Shown here one piece after another: positions 53,358 through 62,460 of a stretch of DNA of 64,000 bases. The position numbers and the translations under genes are program-made. The stretch is from Rhodobacter sp. Har01 (lineage in GTDB: Bacteria > Pseudomonadota > Alphaproteobacteria > Rhodobacterales > Rhodobacteraceae): NCBI RefSeq assembly GCF_020564565.1, contig NZ_JAJCTD010000005.1:1-64000 (forward strand), read 5' to 3'. The first letter of the stretch is position 1. Every line of letters starts with the position of its first letter. A model generated the notes under the pieces. It had not been told where the DNA came from. It ran no database searches and saw only the letters and a list, made by a program, of their open reading frames with translations.

Positions 53358-55073
53358 TCATCCCGTTTCGCGACCCTCGGCCGCGATCTCGGGGAACTCG
53401 GTCCGTTCTTCTCCTGCGGCGCCGCACAACAGCTCTACCGCACGGTCGGCGGCGTCCTGGAAGGGCTCCAGCACCAGATCGATCCCCGCGCCGAACAGCA
53501 CCTCGGTGTCGCCCGCACTGTGTGAGGCGGCCGCCATCCGGCCCGAGAACCCGGCCGAGCGGGCGAGCTGGATCAGGGTCCGGCGGGTGTCTTCGTGGCT
53601 TAGCCCCGTGGGGTGGATCGGCACCGTCGACACCATCCACTCGGCCCCCCGGAACGGCAGTTCGGCGACAAACTCGGGGTCGCTGGCATCGCCGAAGTCG
53701 GCCTCGAGGCCGAGGTTGCGCCAGCGCCGCACGGCCTGCGGGTTGAAGTCCACGCCCAGCACGCGGATGCCCCGCTTCTTCAGGCGCAACCCGATGGCGG
53801 TGCCGAACCGGCCCAGGCCGAAGATGATGACCTTGTAGCTGCTGGCCGCATGCGCGCCCGCCTCGGACGGCTCGCGCGGGGTGCCCTTGCGCTCGAAGGC
53901 GCCAAGCAGGGGCTCGAACACCGCATACAGCCGGTGCGAATAGGTGATCATGTAGGTCGAGGCCGCGATGGTCACCAGGCCCACCATGGTGACAAGGCCA
54001 AGCGCGTCCTCGGTCACATGGCCCAGCGAGACGCCCATGGCCACGAAGATCAACGAGAACTCGCTGATCTGCGCCACGGTCAGCCCGGCCAGAAAGCCGG
54101 TGCGCTTGCGGTAGCCCATCGCCCCCATGATCGCCAGCACGATCAGCGGATTGCCGATCAGGACGAAGAGCGAGAAGAGGATGGCCCCGGTGACATGTGC
54201 GCCCAGAAGCGACAGGTCAAGCGTGGCCCCCAGCGCGATGAAGAAGAACAGAAGCAGGAAGTCGCGCAACGGCGCCAGCCGGGCGGCAATCGTCTCGCGG
54301 TAGGGGGTCGAGGCCAGCGCGACACCCGCCATCAGGCCGCCCACCTCCTTGCCCAGGCCAACGACATCGCCGATCGCGGCAAACATCGCGGCAAGCGCGA
54401 TGGCGAAGATCACCAGAAGCTCGGGCGCGCGGGCCAGCCGTTCGGTCAGCGGGTTGGCGGCATAGCGCACGAAGAGGACCACCGTCGCCACAAGCGCCAG
54501 CCCCGATGCCAGCACCGTCAGCACCGACCCGCCGCCATGCCCGGCATCGGCAGCGCCGATGCCGATGGCCGACAGCACGATCATGGCCAGCACCACGACA
54601 AGATCCTGCACGATCAGGAAGCCCAGCGCGATCTGGCCGTGCAGCGCGTCGATCTCGCGTTTGTCGGACAAAAGCTTGACGATGATGATGGTCGAGGAAA
54701 ACGTCAGCGCCACAGCGACATAAAGGCTGGTGACGTGGCCAAGCCCCAGGCCAAGGCCGATCAGGTAGCCGAAGAAGGCGGTGAAGATGATCTGCCCGAG
54801 GCCCGTCAGCACCGAGACCACCCCCAGCGACCGGATCAGCTTCACGTCCAGCTTGATGCCGACCAGGAACAGGAGCACCGCAATGCCAAGCTCGGACAGA
54901 AGGTCGATCTGCGCGTCCGAATGCACGACATCCAGCGCCGAAGGCCCCGCGATCAGCCCGACGGCGATGAAGCTGACGATCAGCGGCTGCCGTGCCAGCG
55001 TGCCGACAAGGCCGATCACGGCCGCCATGACCAGAAGCACGGCGATTTCGGCAAAGGAGGTCAGGACCGGCAC
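53358..55073 (-). CDS. CPA2 cation:proton antiporter with TrkA-N domain (KefB/Ybal type)
   Basis: 571 residues from a GTG at 55073 (VPVLTSFAEIAVLLVMAAV); the open frame further upstream lies inside the HTH gene in another frame. About twelve transmembrane helices form the Na/H-exchanger fold, with FLVGIKLDVKLIR and IALGFLIVQDLVVV as typical segments. Near residue 415 a Rossmann domain starts, VIIFGLGRFGTAIGLRLKKRGIRVLGVDF, for NAD or nucleotide sensing. It likely exchanges K+ for H+ in stress. Its GTG overlaps the TAG of the HTH gene by one base (TAGTG), indicating coupling. Confidence 0.9.
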   Translation of the reverse strand: MPVLTSFAEIAVLLVMAAVIGLVGTLARQPLIVSFIAVGLIAGPSALDVVHSDAQIDLLSELGIAVLLFLVGIKLDVKLIRSLGVVSVLTGLGQIIFTAFFGYLIGLGLGLGHVTSLYVAVALTFSSTIIIVKLLSDKREIDALHGQIALGFLIVQDLVVVLAMIVLSAIGIGAADAGHGGGSVLTVLASGLALVATVVLFVRYAANPLTERLARAPELLVIFAIALAAMFAAIGDVVGLGKEVGGLMAGVALASTPYRETIAARLAPLRDFLLLFFFIALGATLDLSLLGAHVTGAILFSLFVLIGNPLIVLAIMGAMGYRKRTGFLAGLTVAQISEFSLIFVAMGVSLGHVTEDALGLVTMVGLVTIAASTYMITYSHRLYAVFEPLLGAFERKGTPREPSEAGAHAASSYKVIIFGLGRFGTAIGLRLKKRGIRVLGVDFNPQAVRRWRNLGLEADFGDASDPEFVAELPFRGAEWMVSTVPIHPTGLSHEDTRRTLIQLARSAGFSGRMAAASHSAGDTEVLFGAGIDLVLEPFQDAADRAVELLCGAAGEERTEFPEIAAEGRETG

Positions 55074-55321
55074 TATGCCTCCGCCTGCGGACCACGGCCA
55101 TTCAAGCCAGCCGGGTGTCTTCTTGGTGCGGTCTGGTGGGCCATCAGGAATTCGGCCAGGTCGGCATCGGCGATGCGCCAGCCCTTGCCGATGTCGATCG
55201 CCCGCAACTGGCCAACCTTGATCCAGTGGCGGACGGTCGCCTCGGCGACCTTCAGGCGGTCCGCCACGTCCTTGACGGTCTGATACTGGTCCTTCGGCAT
55301 GACCTTCTGCCCTTTGTGCAT
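55073..55321 (-). CDS. Excisionase-like (MerR/HTH_17) DNA-binding protein
   Basis: 82 residues, or 75 from the internal ATG at 55300. DQYQTVKDVADRLKVAEATVRHWIKVGQL then IDIGKGWRIADADLAEFL is the compact winged HTH shared by excisionases and MerR-type regulators. It precedes the antiporter gene and overlaps it by one base, so it is probably a local regulator rather than a true excisionase; no integrase is near. An FNR-type box lies 36 bases upstream. Confidence 0.75.
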   Translation of the reverse strand: MHKGQKVMPKDQYQTVKDVADRLKVAEATVRHWIKVGQLRAIDIGKGWRIADADLAEFLMAHQTAPRRHPAGLNGRGPQAEA

Positions 55322-55356
55322 TTTGGTGAAGAATAGCGAAGGATTGTAGCGTTTGG

Positions 55357-55370
55357 TTGACCCGCATCAA
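55357..55370. promoter_or_regulatory. FNR/FixK-type box in divergent promoter
   Basis: TTGACCCGCATCAA fits TTGA-N6-TCAA exactly and TTGAT-N4-ATCAA at nine of ten positions. It lies between the leftward HTH-antiporter genes and the rightward universal stress gene (start at 55430), so it could drive either under low oxygen. Confidence 0.6.
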
Positions 55371-55429
55371 TCAGTGATGCGAATGGACGTGATTTCATCG
55401 ACCTCATCCCCGGGGCCGGAGGGCACACC

Positions 55430-56290
55430 ATGCAGCGCATCATGTTGGCCACGGATTTTTCCGAACGGTCCGATCGTGCGCTGCGCCGCGCGGTGATCCT
55501 GGCCCGCCAGCATGGCGCCGCCCTCGATCTGCTGCATGTCGTCGATGATGACCGGCCCCGCCGGATCGTCGATCACGAGGTGAACGATGCCCGCCAGCTG
55601 CTGGCCGAACTGGCCCGAAGCCTGAAGGACCTGGACGGTGTCGCCTGCACGACCGAGATCCTGCTTGACGATCCCTTCGCCGGCATCGTCAAGGCGGCGG
55701 CGAAGGCGTCTCCCGACCTGCTGGTGATCGGGCCGCATCGGCGCCAGATCCTGCGCGATGCCTTTGTCGGAACGACAGCGGAGCGCACCATCCGCTCGGT
55801 TGGCTGCCCCGTGCTGATGGCGAATGGTCCGCCCGTCGGCCCGTGGCGCCATGTTCTGATGACGACGGACCTGTCCGACCATGCCAGGACCGCCCTGACG
55901 CGCTTTCTTGCGGCCGGGCTTGCAGGCGATGCGCCACGCTCGCTGCTTTACGTCTTCGACGCGCCCGCGCTGCGGATTGCGATGTCCGACAGCATGGGGC
56001 CGGAGGGAGAGCGCGACTACCTTGAGGACCTTCGCCGCGAGGCGTGGAACGGCCTGTCCCAGTTTACCGGAGGTGGCGGCCTGGGACAGGCCGAGCGGAT
56101 CGTCCGGCACGGAGGGGCGACCGTCGCCGGTGAAATCCTGAAGACCGCCGACGAGGTGAAGGCGGATCTGATCGTCGTCTCGACTCAGGGCAAGGGCGCG
56201 ATGTCGCGGATGGTGCTGGGCAGCGTGGCGCTGCAAGTGCTGAAGGACGCCCAGAGTGACGTCCTCGTCATGCCCACAGAACTTGCCTGA
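55430..56290 (+). CDS. Universal stress protein, two UspA domains
   Basis: 286 residues. Domain 1 (1-135) begins MQRIMLATDFSERSDRALRRAV and holds LLVIGPHRRQILRDAFVGTTAERTIRSVGCPVLM. Domain 2 (about 140-286) begins WRHVLMTTDLSDHARTAL and ends with the ATP motif VSTQGKGAMSRMVLGSVALQVL, the G-2x-G-9x-G(S) pattern. The first domain's motif is less canonical. These proteins act in survival of energy stress or anaerobiosis; the FNR box 60 bases upstream agrees. Confidence 0.92.
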   Translation: MQRIMLATDFSERSDRALRRAVILARQHGAALDLLHVVDDDRPRRIVDHEVNDARQLLAELARSLKDLDGVACTTEILLDDPFAGIVKAAAKASPDLLVIGPHRRQILRDAFVGTTAERTIRSVGCPVLMANGPPVGPWRHVLMTTDLSDHARTALTRFLAAGLAGDAPRSLLYVFDAPALRIAMSDSMGPEGERDYLEDLRREAWNGLSQFTGGGGLGQAERIVRHGGATVAGEILKTADEVKADLIVVSTQGKGAMSRMVLGSVALQVLKDAQSDVLVMPTELA

Positions 56291-56380
56291 TCATCGACCG
56301 GCACGGTCAAAGGCTGCGCATCCGGCAACCCGCAGATCCTGCCCGGTCAATCGCTGGAAACCGAAGAAGGACATTTCGCC

Positions 56381-57217
56381 ATGCCTGATCGCATCGCCTA
56401 CATTCCCTTGAACACCTATCCCGAAGGCCCTTCAGACGCCGCAATCCTGGCTACAATCGGTTTGGCCGAGGCGCTGGGTTGCGGGGCGCACGTCGCCACC
56501 TTCGCGGTGGAAATCCCACCCGTCGCTTCGCCTCTGGGCGGATTCCTGATTGACGTCGAAGCGATGGCCCGCGCGGCCGAAGACCGCAGCAAGGCGGAAT
56601 GCAAGCGTCTGCGTGCCCTGATCGAGGCGGGGGCAAAGGGCACCTGCGCTCTTCAGTTCTCCCACCACAGGCCGGTGATGGGCGCGGCGCCCGAATGGGC
56701 CACGTTCGAGTCGCGCTACTTCGATCTTGCTCTGCTGCCATGGTCGCCCGACGCGGTTTCGGCGCAGGACATGGCGCAGTCACTGGTTTTCGGTTCCGGC
56801 CTCCCGGTTGTCCTCGTGCCGCCGTCAGCGCAGACCGAGCGTGTCGATCATATCGCGATTGCCTGGGATGAAAGCCGCGTGGCTGCACGCGCGCTCGGCG
56901 ATGCGCTGCGATTGCTGACCGATGGCGAAAGGGTGACGGTCCTGACGGTCCAGGACGAGAAGGCGCTGAGTGGTTCGGGCATCGCCGAGACCCTCGCGGC
57001 TTCGCTGGAATTGCGCGGATACGCCGCCAGGGCCGTGAACCTGAAGCTCGGGGGCAAGACCATCGCGGAGGCTCTTCAGGACGCAGCGATCGGCGAAGGC
57101 GCACAGATTCTGGCGATGGGCGGATTCGGCCATTCCCGACTTCGGGACTTTGTCCTGGGGGGCGCAACGAAAGGCGTGCTGGCGGATTTGCGCCTTGCGA
57201 CACTGTTGGCACATTGA
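56381..57217 (+). CDS. Universal stress protein family, second copy
   Basis: 278 residues, 90 bases after the previous Usp gene and probably co-transcribed. AYIPLNTYPEGPSDAAILATIGLAEALGCG starts domain 1; domain 2 starts near VDHIAIAWDESRVAARALGDALRLL and ends AMGGFGHSRLRDFVLGGATKGVL, a variant ATP-binding loop. The sequence is well diverged from the first copy, so the two are not a recent duplication. Confidence 0.88.
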   Translation: MPDRIAYIPLNTYPEGPSDAAILATIGLAEALGCGAHVATFAVEIPPVASPLGGFLIDVEAMARAAEDRSKAECKRLRALIEAGAKGTCALQFSHHRPVMGAAPEWATFESRYFDLALLPWSPDAVSAQDMAQSLVFGSGLPVVLVPPSAQTERVDHIAIAWDESRVAARALGDALRLLTDGERVTVLTVQDEKALSGSGIAETLAASLELRGYAARAVNLKLGGKTIAEALQDAAIGEGAQILAMGGFGHSRLRDFVLGGATKGVLADLRLATLLAH

Positions 57218-57281
57218 TCGGACTATCGAATCCACTCCTCTTGGGGGGCGGAGAAGGCTCGAGGTCAGGACCCCCTCTCCC

Positions 57282-59999
57282 TCACGGGACCTTGAAATAG
57301 ACGGTCATCGTTGGGCCCGCCGCGGAGAAATCCCGGATCTCGATCCCACTCGGTTTGCCGTCATCCCAGAGCGTATTCGCCGGCACCGAAGTCGATGTGA
57401 CATCATAGGAATGGGCTGGGCTTCCAGCGTGCCAAAGGCCGCCGCCCACCGAGGTGTCTAGGCTGCGATAGCCACCGATCTGGACACCGTCCGGTTTGAC
57501 AAGCTGTACCGTTTTTCGGCCAACGTGGTTTGTACCCACTCCATCCTGGCTTCGCTCGTGAATGTGCCAGATCGCAATGCCTTGCGCTCCAAGCCCTGCT
57601 TCGGACGACCCCGCCGGCCACCGGTTCTCAACAATGAAATACTCTTGTTCACCACGCGCGGGATCATACAGAATGCAGGCGCCGTCGCTATTTTTTTCTA
57701 TGTTCTTAAGTGTATGGGTGCCACTGGACGTGATGATTTGCGGCTTGAGCCATCCGAGTTTCATTTTGGACCAGGGATCAAGATGCGGAATGAACGCGGA
57801 CACGTTGTAGCTCATCAAAGAGAGCGTGCCGGGGCTGGGGTACGCCTCTGGCGGCACCTTATACGGGGCCGGGTAGTCCACGAAGGCCAGATCGTGGAAG
57901 TGGCCGACGCTAAAGGTGCCGTCCCTGTACCAAGTGTAGACTTGATTGGTGGATTTGCGGATTTCGATGCTCAAGATGTCGGCAGGAATCTTGCTGCCGG
58001 GTAGAACATAGGGCTGTGTCTGGGCACCGGGATTCAGGGGTCGCGAAGCCAAGTCCTCGGTCGTGCCCGTGCTGAAGGTGCGGTCATCATACCAGGCGAC
58101 AACCAGGTCCTGCGCCGTGATCCCGATGTCGACGATATTGGCGGGCGTCTTTCCGGTCGGAAGAGCGAACCTGCGTTTCTTGCGGTAGCTGTCGAGATGT
58201 GTCGTCGTGCCGCCACAGACGTAGCCATCGCCGCTATCGTCCGCATACCATGTGTACACATGGTCGTCCGTCCCGGCCATGGCCATCGCGACGATCTGGT
58301 CCTTGTCGAGCCGTACGTCAGCCGGAGGATGGAACGTCTTGCGCCCGTTTCTGGCGAGGAAGACCGGCCCGCCCTCGTAGACGGCTCCCTCGCCCTCTGC
58401 ATTCTGGGTCCAGCAATAGACATGATCGTTGGGGCCGCCCATGGCCATCGAGACCATCCATAGCCCCGAGTAAAGGTCATGCAGCCGAAAGATCGAGTGT
58501 CCAAGCTCGTGTGCGATCAGGGTCGGGGCGCAATGATGTTCCCCTCTCGCCAGAACTTCGGCATGCACTTCCGTCGACAGGCCGGACGTTACGGCGGGCA
58601 GGTCCCGTTGGCGCCCCGAACCGAGCGCCCCGCCGGAATAGAGCCAGAGAAAGGCAAGGTCCTTTCGCTCGATTTTTCCATTTCGGGCGAACTGGCTCAG
58701 CCTAATGACGTTTTGGTTCTCGATTTCCCGAAGCAGCCATTTGCCCTTTTCCTGCTCTGCGATCTCGCCGCCCATGTGAATGTGCTCGTAACTCGACTCG
58801 TCGACACCGCTTGTCAGGGGATCGTCCGAGGCAGTCATCCACCGGGTCGTGAAGCCGTTCTTCAGGGTGAAGTTGCCGTAGGAATTCTCCTTGTAGTATC
58901 CTGCGACTGTGGTGTTGCCCGTGCCGAAGAGCAGCCCGAGCAACGCGTTCTGGCTCTTGCGGTGCAGGACCGCCGGAACGATGGGCGGCACGCTTTCGAA
59001 TTGCTGCGTGCCGAGGATGGCGGCCCATGTCCCCCAGCCTTCGCCCGGCTTGCGGCAATAGACGATCTGGTGCAGGCGCTTGCCGCTGTCCAGCGCGAGG
59101 ACCGTCACTTTCATCCCGTCGGGCGAATTCGACACGGACGGCGCAGAGGCGAACTTGATCGTCCCGGGCAGCTTCTGCCAGCTGCCCCAGCTGCCGCCCG
59201 GGACGCGGTCGTAGATGCACTGGTAGATGAAGCCATCATGGCCCAGCGCGAAGACGCTGGCGTGCAGCCCGTCCGCCGAGTTCATCGCGGCGGGGGCGGA
59301 GGCGAACTTCCTCGTATCGGGCAGTTTGCTCCAACCTTGCCAGCTGCCGCCTGACGCGTGGGACGTGAACGTCTGGTAGATGGCTTGATCCTGTCCCGTC
59401 GCGAACACGCTTGTTAGGGTGCCGTCCGGCGAATTGATCGCCGTCGGCGCGGAATCGAATTTCTGGGCCCCGGGAAGCTTCTGCCAGCCCAGCCAGCCGC
59501 CGCCGGCGCCGCGCTGATAGGTGTTCTGGTGGATGTAGTTGTCCTGACCGAGCGCGAAGACATATGCCTTCTTCCCGTCCGGCGCATTCAACGCGGCAAC
59601 GCCGCCCTGGAATTTCACCGATTGCGGCAGGCCCGTCCAGCCCGACCAGGGCGGAAATGCATCGGTATCGGTCTCGCGCGCCTGGAAATTCTGATAGACG
59701 TAGCCGCCGGTGCCGATGGTGAAGGCGCTCAGCAGTTCATAGTCCGGGGAATAGAGAAACGCCGGTTGCCCCTCGAAGGTCCAGCTGGAGGTGAGTTGAA
59801 ACGTTTTCCCCAGTGACCGGAACGCGCCATTGTCATGAACGTCGATCAAAATGTGTTCGAGGGAGCCCGACGCGGTCAGACGCAGCAGGCTGTTCTGATC
59901 GCGGCTCAGAACGTCTTTCGGCTCCAACAAAATCGTGAACAGCGGCATCTCGCTGGGCGCCTTGCTGACACCGGCAAATGGCTTTGTGAAGTCAACCAT
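57282..59999 (-). CDS. M6-type zinc metallopeptidase with beta-propeller repeats
   Basis: 905 residues from the ATG at 59999, with GGGAGG upstream (AAGGGAGGCGACGTC). No signal peptide. Residues about 100-350 hold repeats of about 47 residues with GSWxGWxKLPG, FASAPxAxNSxDG and VFAxGxDxxIYQ, as in lectin-like or tectonin-like propellers. The protease has THEL-type motif LIAHELGHSIFRLHDLYSG (HExxH with a downstream His/Asp). The C-terminal half of the M6 fold is recognisable as LMSYNVSAFIPHLDPWSKMKLGWL, EYFIVENRWP and GIAIWHIHE. Between them lies an insert of about 200 residues with a second set of propeller-like units (MAMGGPNDHVYCW, MAMAGTDDHVYTWY). Lack of a secretion signal leaves its target unclear. 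Confidence 0.8.
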   Translation of the reverse strand: MVDFTKPFAGVSKAPSEMPLFTILLEPKDVLSRDQNSLLRLTASGSLEHILIDVHDNGAFRSLGKTFQLTSSWTFEGQPAFLYSPDYELLSAFTIGTGGYVYQNFQARETDTDAFPPWSGWTGLPQSVKFQGGVAALNAPDGKKAYVFALGQDNYIHQNTYQRGAGGGWLGWQKLPGAQKFDSAPTAINSPDGTLTSVFATGQDQAIYQTFTSHASGGSWQGWSKLPDTRKFASAPAAMNSADGLHASVFALGHDGFIYQCIYDRVPGGSWGSWQKLPGTIKFASAPSVSNSPDGMKVTVLALDSGKRLHQIVYCRKPGEGWGTWAAILGTQQFESVPPIVPAVLHRKSQNALLGLLFGTGNTTVAGYYKENSYGNFTLKNGFTTRWMTASDDPLTSGVDESSYEHIHMGGEIAEQEKGKWLLREIENQNVIRLSQFARNGKIERKDLAFLWLYSGGALGSGRQRDLPAVTSGLSTEVHAEVLARGEHHCAPTLIAHELGHSIFRLHDLYSGLWMVSMAMGGPNDHVYCWTQNAEGEGAVYEGGPVFLARNGRKTFHPPADVRLDKDQIVAMAMAGTDDHVYTWYADDSGDGYVCGGTTTHLDSYRKKRRFALPTGKTPANIVDIGITAQDLVVAWYDDRTFSTGTTEDLASRPLNPGAQTQPYVLPGSKIPADILSIEIRKSTNQVYTWYRDGTFSVGHFHDLAFVDYPAPYKVPPEAYPSPGTLSLMSYNVSAFIPHLDPWSKMKLGWLKPQIITSSGTHTLKNIEKNSDGACILYDPARGEQEYFIVENRWPAGSSEAGLGAQGIAIWHIHERSQDGVGTNHVGRKTVQLVKPDGVQIGGYRSLDTSVGGGLWHAGSPAHSYDVTSTSVPANTLWDDGKPSGIEIRDFSAAGPTMTVYFKVP

Positions 60000-60283
60000 G
60001 ACGTCGCCTCCCTTCCCTCGCGGCACATCTCTTGGAACCACGAACTGGAGGCGGAGAAACAGAAGCGGGCTCTGTTCCCTGATACCCAGCCCTCGAAGCA
60101 TCCTCGAGCCAGCCGCTGCGTCGCATTGGAGATAGCGTAGGAATCCGCTCTGCGGAGACTACTTGGCAATGCCTCTCAAGAGGCTCGCAGCAAGGTTAGC
60201 ATTTGGCTATCCGTGTCGATTTGACCCAGATCAAAGGATGAGGAGAGGCGCACATACACGCTAGTGCTTCGGCAACCGGATCA
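60000..60283. promoter_or_regulatory. Upstream region of the metallopeptidase with FNR/FixK-type box
   Basis: TTGACCCAGATCAA at 60221-60234 fits TTGA-N6-TCAA exactly. It lies 222 bases before the metallopeptidase start, and the rest of the stretch has no gene. Confidence 0.5.
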
Positions 60284-60400
60284 GCTGATATCGGCGTCGA
60301 CCTCGCAAAGAACGTGTTTGGGGTGCGTGACGGTGTACCGGAGAGGACTTCGCTGTACCGAATGAAGCTCTCACGGACTCAATTCGCGCATTTCGCTGCC
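60284..60400 (+). pseudogene. IS110-family transposase N-terminal remnant
   Basis: ADIGVDLAKNVFGVRDG, then after an insertion MKLSRTQFAHFAA, corresponds to the first 40 residues of the intact IS110 transposase at 36933 (STIGVDLAKNVFQLHG, KKLSRPQFQRFMAE). It ends at the start of the IS256 remnant. Nothing else of the element remains. Confidence 0.75.
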
Positions 60401-61170
60401 GATGGTGTCCCACCGTTTGGTGTCGCTGACGGCAATGGTCGCCGCGCTTTCCGGCATCGCCAGGCTGAATAGCTTGCTACGGCTGGCAGGCTGTCGAGAG
60501 GATCATCGCTCAACTGGCTGATGGTTTCCAGCGTCATGTATCGAGCGCGTCGCACGGCCCATTCATCGTTGTGTTCCAGCAGCGGTGCGACGACGAGGCG
60601 GACGATGGCATCGTCGCTGGGAAAGATCCCGACGACATCGGTGCGGCGCTTGATCTCGCCGTTGAGGCGCTCGATCGGGTTGGTGCTGTACGACTTGGTC
60701 CGATGCTCCTTGGGGAACGTCATGCAGGCCAGCACATCGGCCTCGGCATCATCCATGATGGCGGCGAGCTTCGGCACCTTGGGCTGGATTTGATCGGCGA
60801 CAGCCCGCCACCGAGTGCTGCCGGCTTCGGGTGTTTCCTGGGCGAAGGCGATGGCAATGAAGGCGGAGAAGTCACGTCTTCCGCCTTTTCAGGCGTGGGC
60901 CAGCACGTTCCTCAGAAAGTGAACCCGGCACCTCTGCCATGTCGCACGCAATGCCTTGCTGACGGCAGCCTTGATGCCTTCATGGGCGTCGGACACCACC
61001 CGCTTCACGCCGCACAGGCCGCGCCAGTTGAGCTTGCGCAGGAACTCCGTCCAGATCGGCTCGGCTTCCGAGGTGCCGATCTCCATGCCCGGCACCTCGC
61101 GGCGGCCGTCGGTGTTGACGCCGACGGCGATGATGATGACGACCAAGACGATGCGGCTTCCGCGGCGGAC
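60379..61170 (-). pseudogene. IS256-family (mutator) transposase remnant
   Basis: One frame reads IIAVGVNTDGRREVPGMEIG, AEPIWTEFLRKLNWRGLCGVKRVVSDAHEGIKAAV and RCRVHFLRNVLAHA. It stops at TGA (60889-60891) where relatives have Gly (HAGKSGRR), then resumes with FSAFIAIAFAQETPEAGS, KLAAIMDDAEADVLACMTFPKEHR and NPIERLNGEIKRRTDVVGIFP to about LPAVAS (60470). The N-terminal half is missing and the C-terminus runs on into foreign sequence. Confidence 0.88.
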
Positions 61171-61404
61171 CGACGCCGCGCATCCCGTCGTGAGACGCTG
61201 CTGCCCGCCGTGAGGTTCCGCCGCGCGTCCAGTTGCGCAGATGTGCGGCATACGCCGGCGCTGTCGCAGGTGAGTGCCGCGTCCGCAGGGGCCGCGCATT
61301 CTTTCCCTGCCGCCTTGTCCGGCCGGCGCGCGAGGGTCAGGCCGGATGTCGGCGGGGGCAAGGGTGCCGTCCCTGACCCGTCCCTTTGCAAGAGAGCTCA
61401 TCCG
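61171..61404. other. Junction between the IS256 remnant and host sequence
   Basis: About 230 bases with no supported gene. This would hold the promoter of the DUF3309-like relic. Confidence 0.3.
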
Positions 61405-61559
61405 ATGCTGACCAACATCCTATCATCATTCTGGTCCTCATGCTGATCGGAGCCCTGCCGCGTTGGCCGCACAGTGCCTCTTGGGGCTACTATCCGAGCG
61501 GCGCCCTGGGCATCGTGCTGCTGATCCTGCTGGTCCTGTTGCTGACCGGACGACTGTAG
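61405..61559 (+). pseudogene. DUF3309-like small membrane protein, frameshifted
   Basis: From the ATG at 61405 the frame stops after 13 codons. One base later in phase it reads IIILVLMLIGALPRWPHSAS, WGYYPSGALGIVLLILLVLL, LTGRL and a TAG at 61557, the usual text of the roughly 50-residue DUF3309 proteins with two hydrophobic segments. A single missing base near 61423 explains it. The internal ATG at 61440 could still give a 39-residue product lacking the first helix. Confidence 0.6.
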
Positions 61560-61673
61560 CACCGGCGGCGGCCCGCCGGGTCCGGCGGCCAACGAATCCG
61601 GCGGGAACCGATGCGGCCCCTGGCCGTTGACTTGGCAGGCACATCCCCCTTCATCCGACAAAGGAGTACGGTC

Positions 61674-61970
61674 ATGGACCCGACCAACAGCGAAGTTCTT
61701 GATGCCATCGACTTCACGCCGGAAACCCTGCTGGGCGCCACCGTCTTCGGGGCCGAAGACGAAAAGATCGGTCGCGTGACGCATGTTCACGGCATGGGCA
61801 CCGACAGCAGGATCGTCGTCGATGTCGGCGGCTTTCTGGGCATCGGCGCGAAATCGGTGATGGTCAACGCCACCGACCTGATCTTCACGCGCGATGGCGA
61901 TGGCACGGTGAACGCCCTCACCACCCGGACCAAGGCCGAGGTCAAGGCCCTGCCCGAACATCAGGACTGA
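61674..61970 (+). CDS. PRC-barrel domain protein
   Basis: 98 residues from the ATG at 61674, with AAAGGAG upstream. LLGATVFGAEDEKIGRVTHVHG then GFLGIGAKSVMVNATDLIFTRDGDG is a single PRC-barrel, as in the photosynthetic reaction-centre H subunit and many stand-alone stress-associated proteins. Small, acidic and cytoplasmic. Function in this context is unknown; genes like this often cluster with Usp and DUF3309 genes. Confidence 0.85.
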   Translation: MDPTNSEVLDAIDFTPETLLGATVFGAEDEKIGRVTHVHGMGTDSRIVVDVGGFLGIGAKSVMVNATDLIFTRDGDGTVNALTTRTKAEVKALPEHQD

Positions 61971-62057
61971 GCTGCCTCGGTCGCGCCAGGGGACGCCTCT
62001 GCCGACGATCCGCAGCCATCCCGGGCCAGGATCGCGACACCCGGAGCGGAGCATCCC

Positions 62058-62243
62058 ATGTCCAAGGCAGCCAAGTCCTCGGCGAAGAAACCTGCGCGCG
62101 CCGCCGCCGCGAGGACCCCTGACCCCAAGGCCGGAACCGCGGTCGCCGCCATGCTGGAAGCCCGCAACACCCGGCCCGGCCCGGCCGGGAATCCGTCGGC
62201 CATGGCCGGCAAGAAAAGCGCAGGCGGCAAGATATTCCGCTGA
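62058..62243 (+). CDS. Small basic Ala/Lys-rich protein, unknown
   Basis: 61 residues: KAAKSSAKKPARAAAARTPD resembles histone H1-like Lys/Ala tails, followed by AGTAVAAMLEARNTRPGP and a Gly/Lys C-terminus. It has no globular domain. It could bind nucleic acid or polyphosphate, but this is composition only. It lies 87 bases after the PRC-barrel gene. Confidence 0.5.
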   Translation: MSKAAKSSAKKPARAAAARTPDPKAGTAVAAMLEARNTRPGPAGNPSAMAGKKSAGGKIFR

Positions 62244-62460
62244 CGCGCGGCGGCTGGCCCGCGGCCGCGACGCTGCAGCCGGATCACCGATCGCCTGACC
62301 CGATTCAGCGTTCGAGCGACCGGTCGGCTGCAGGCGCCGCCCGCGCGACATCGCCGCCGGCGCGGCCGCTGCCTCCCGGCCCCAGGTCGCGGACCGGCCA
62401 ATGACGTGGCCCGGGTCGTGGCCATGGTCGGGCGGCGGGCTTTCGCTGCCGGACTGGCCC

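Noticed and set aside
53613..55283. 556-codon frame opposite the antiporter
   Set aside because: His/Gln/Arg-rich shadow of a membrane-protein gene.
55073..55321. True excisionase for a local prophage
   Set aside because: No integrase or phage gene nearby; the gene is coupled to an antiporter, so a local regulator is more likely.
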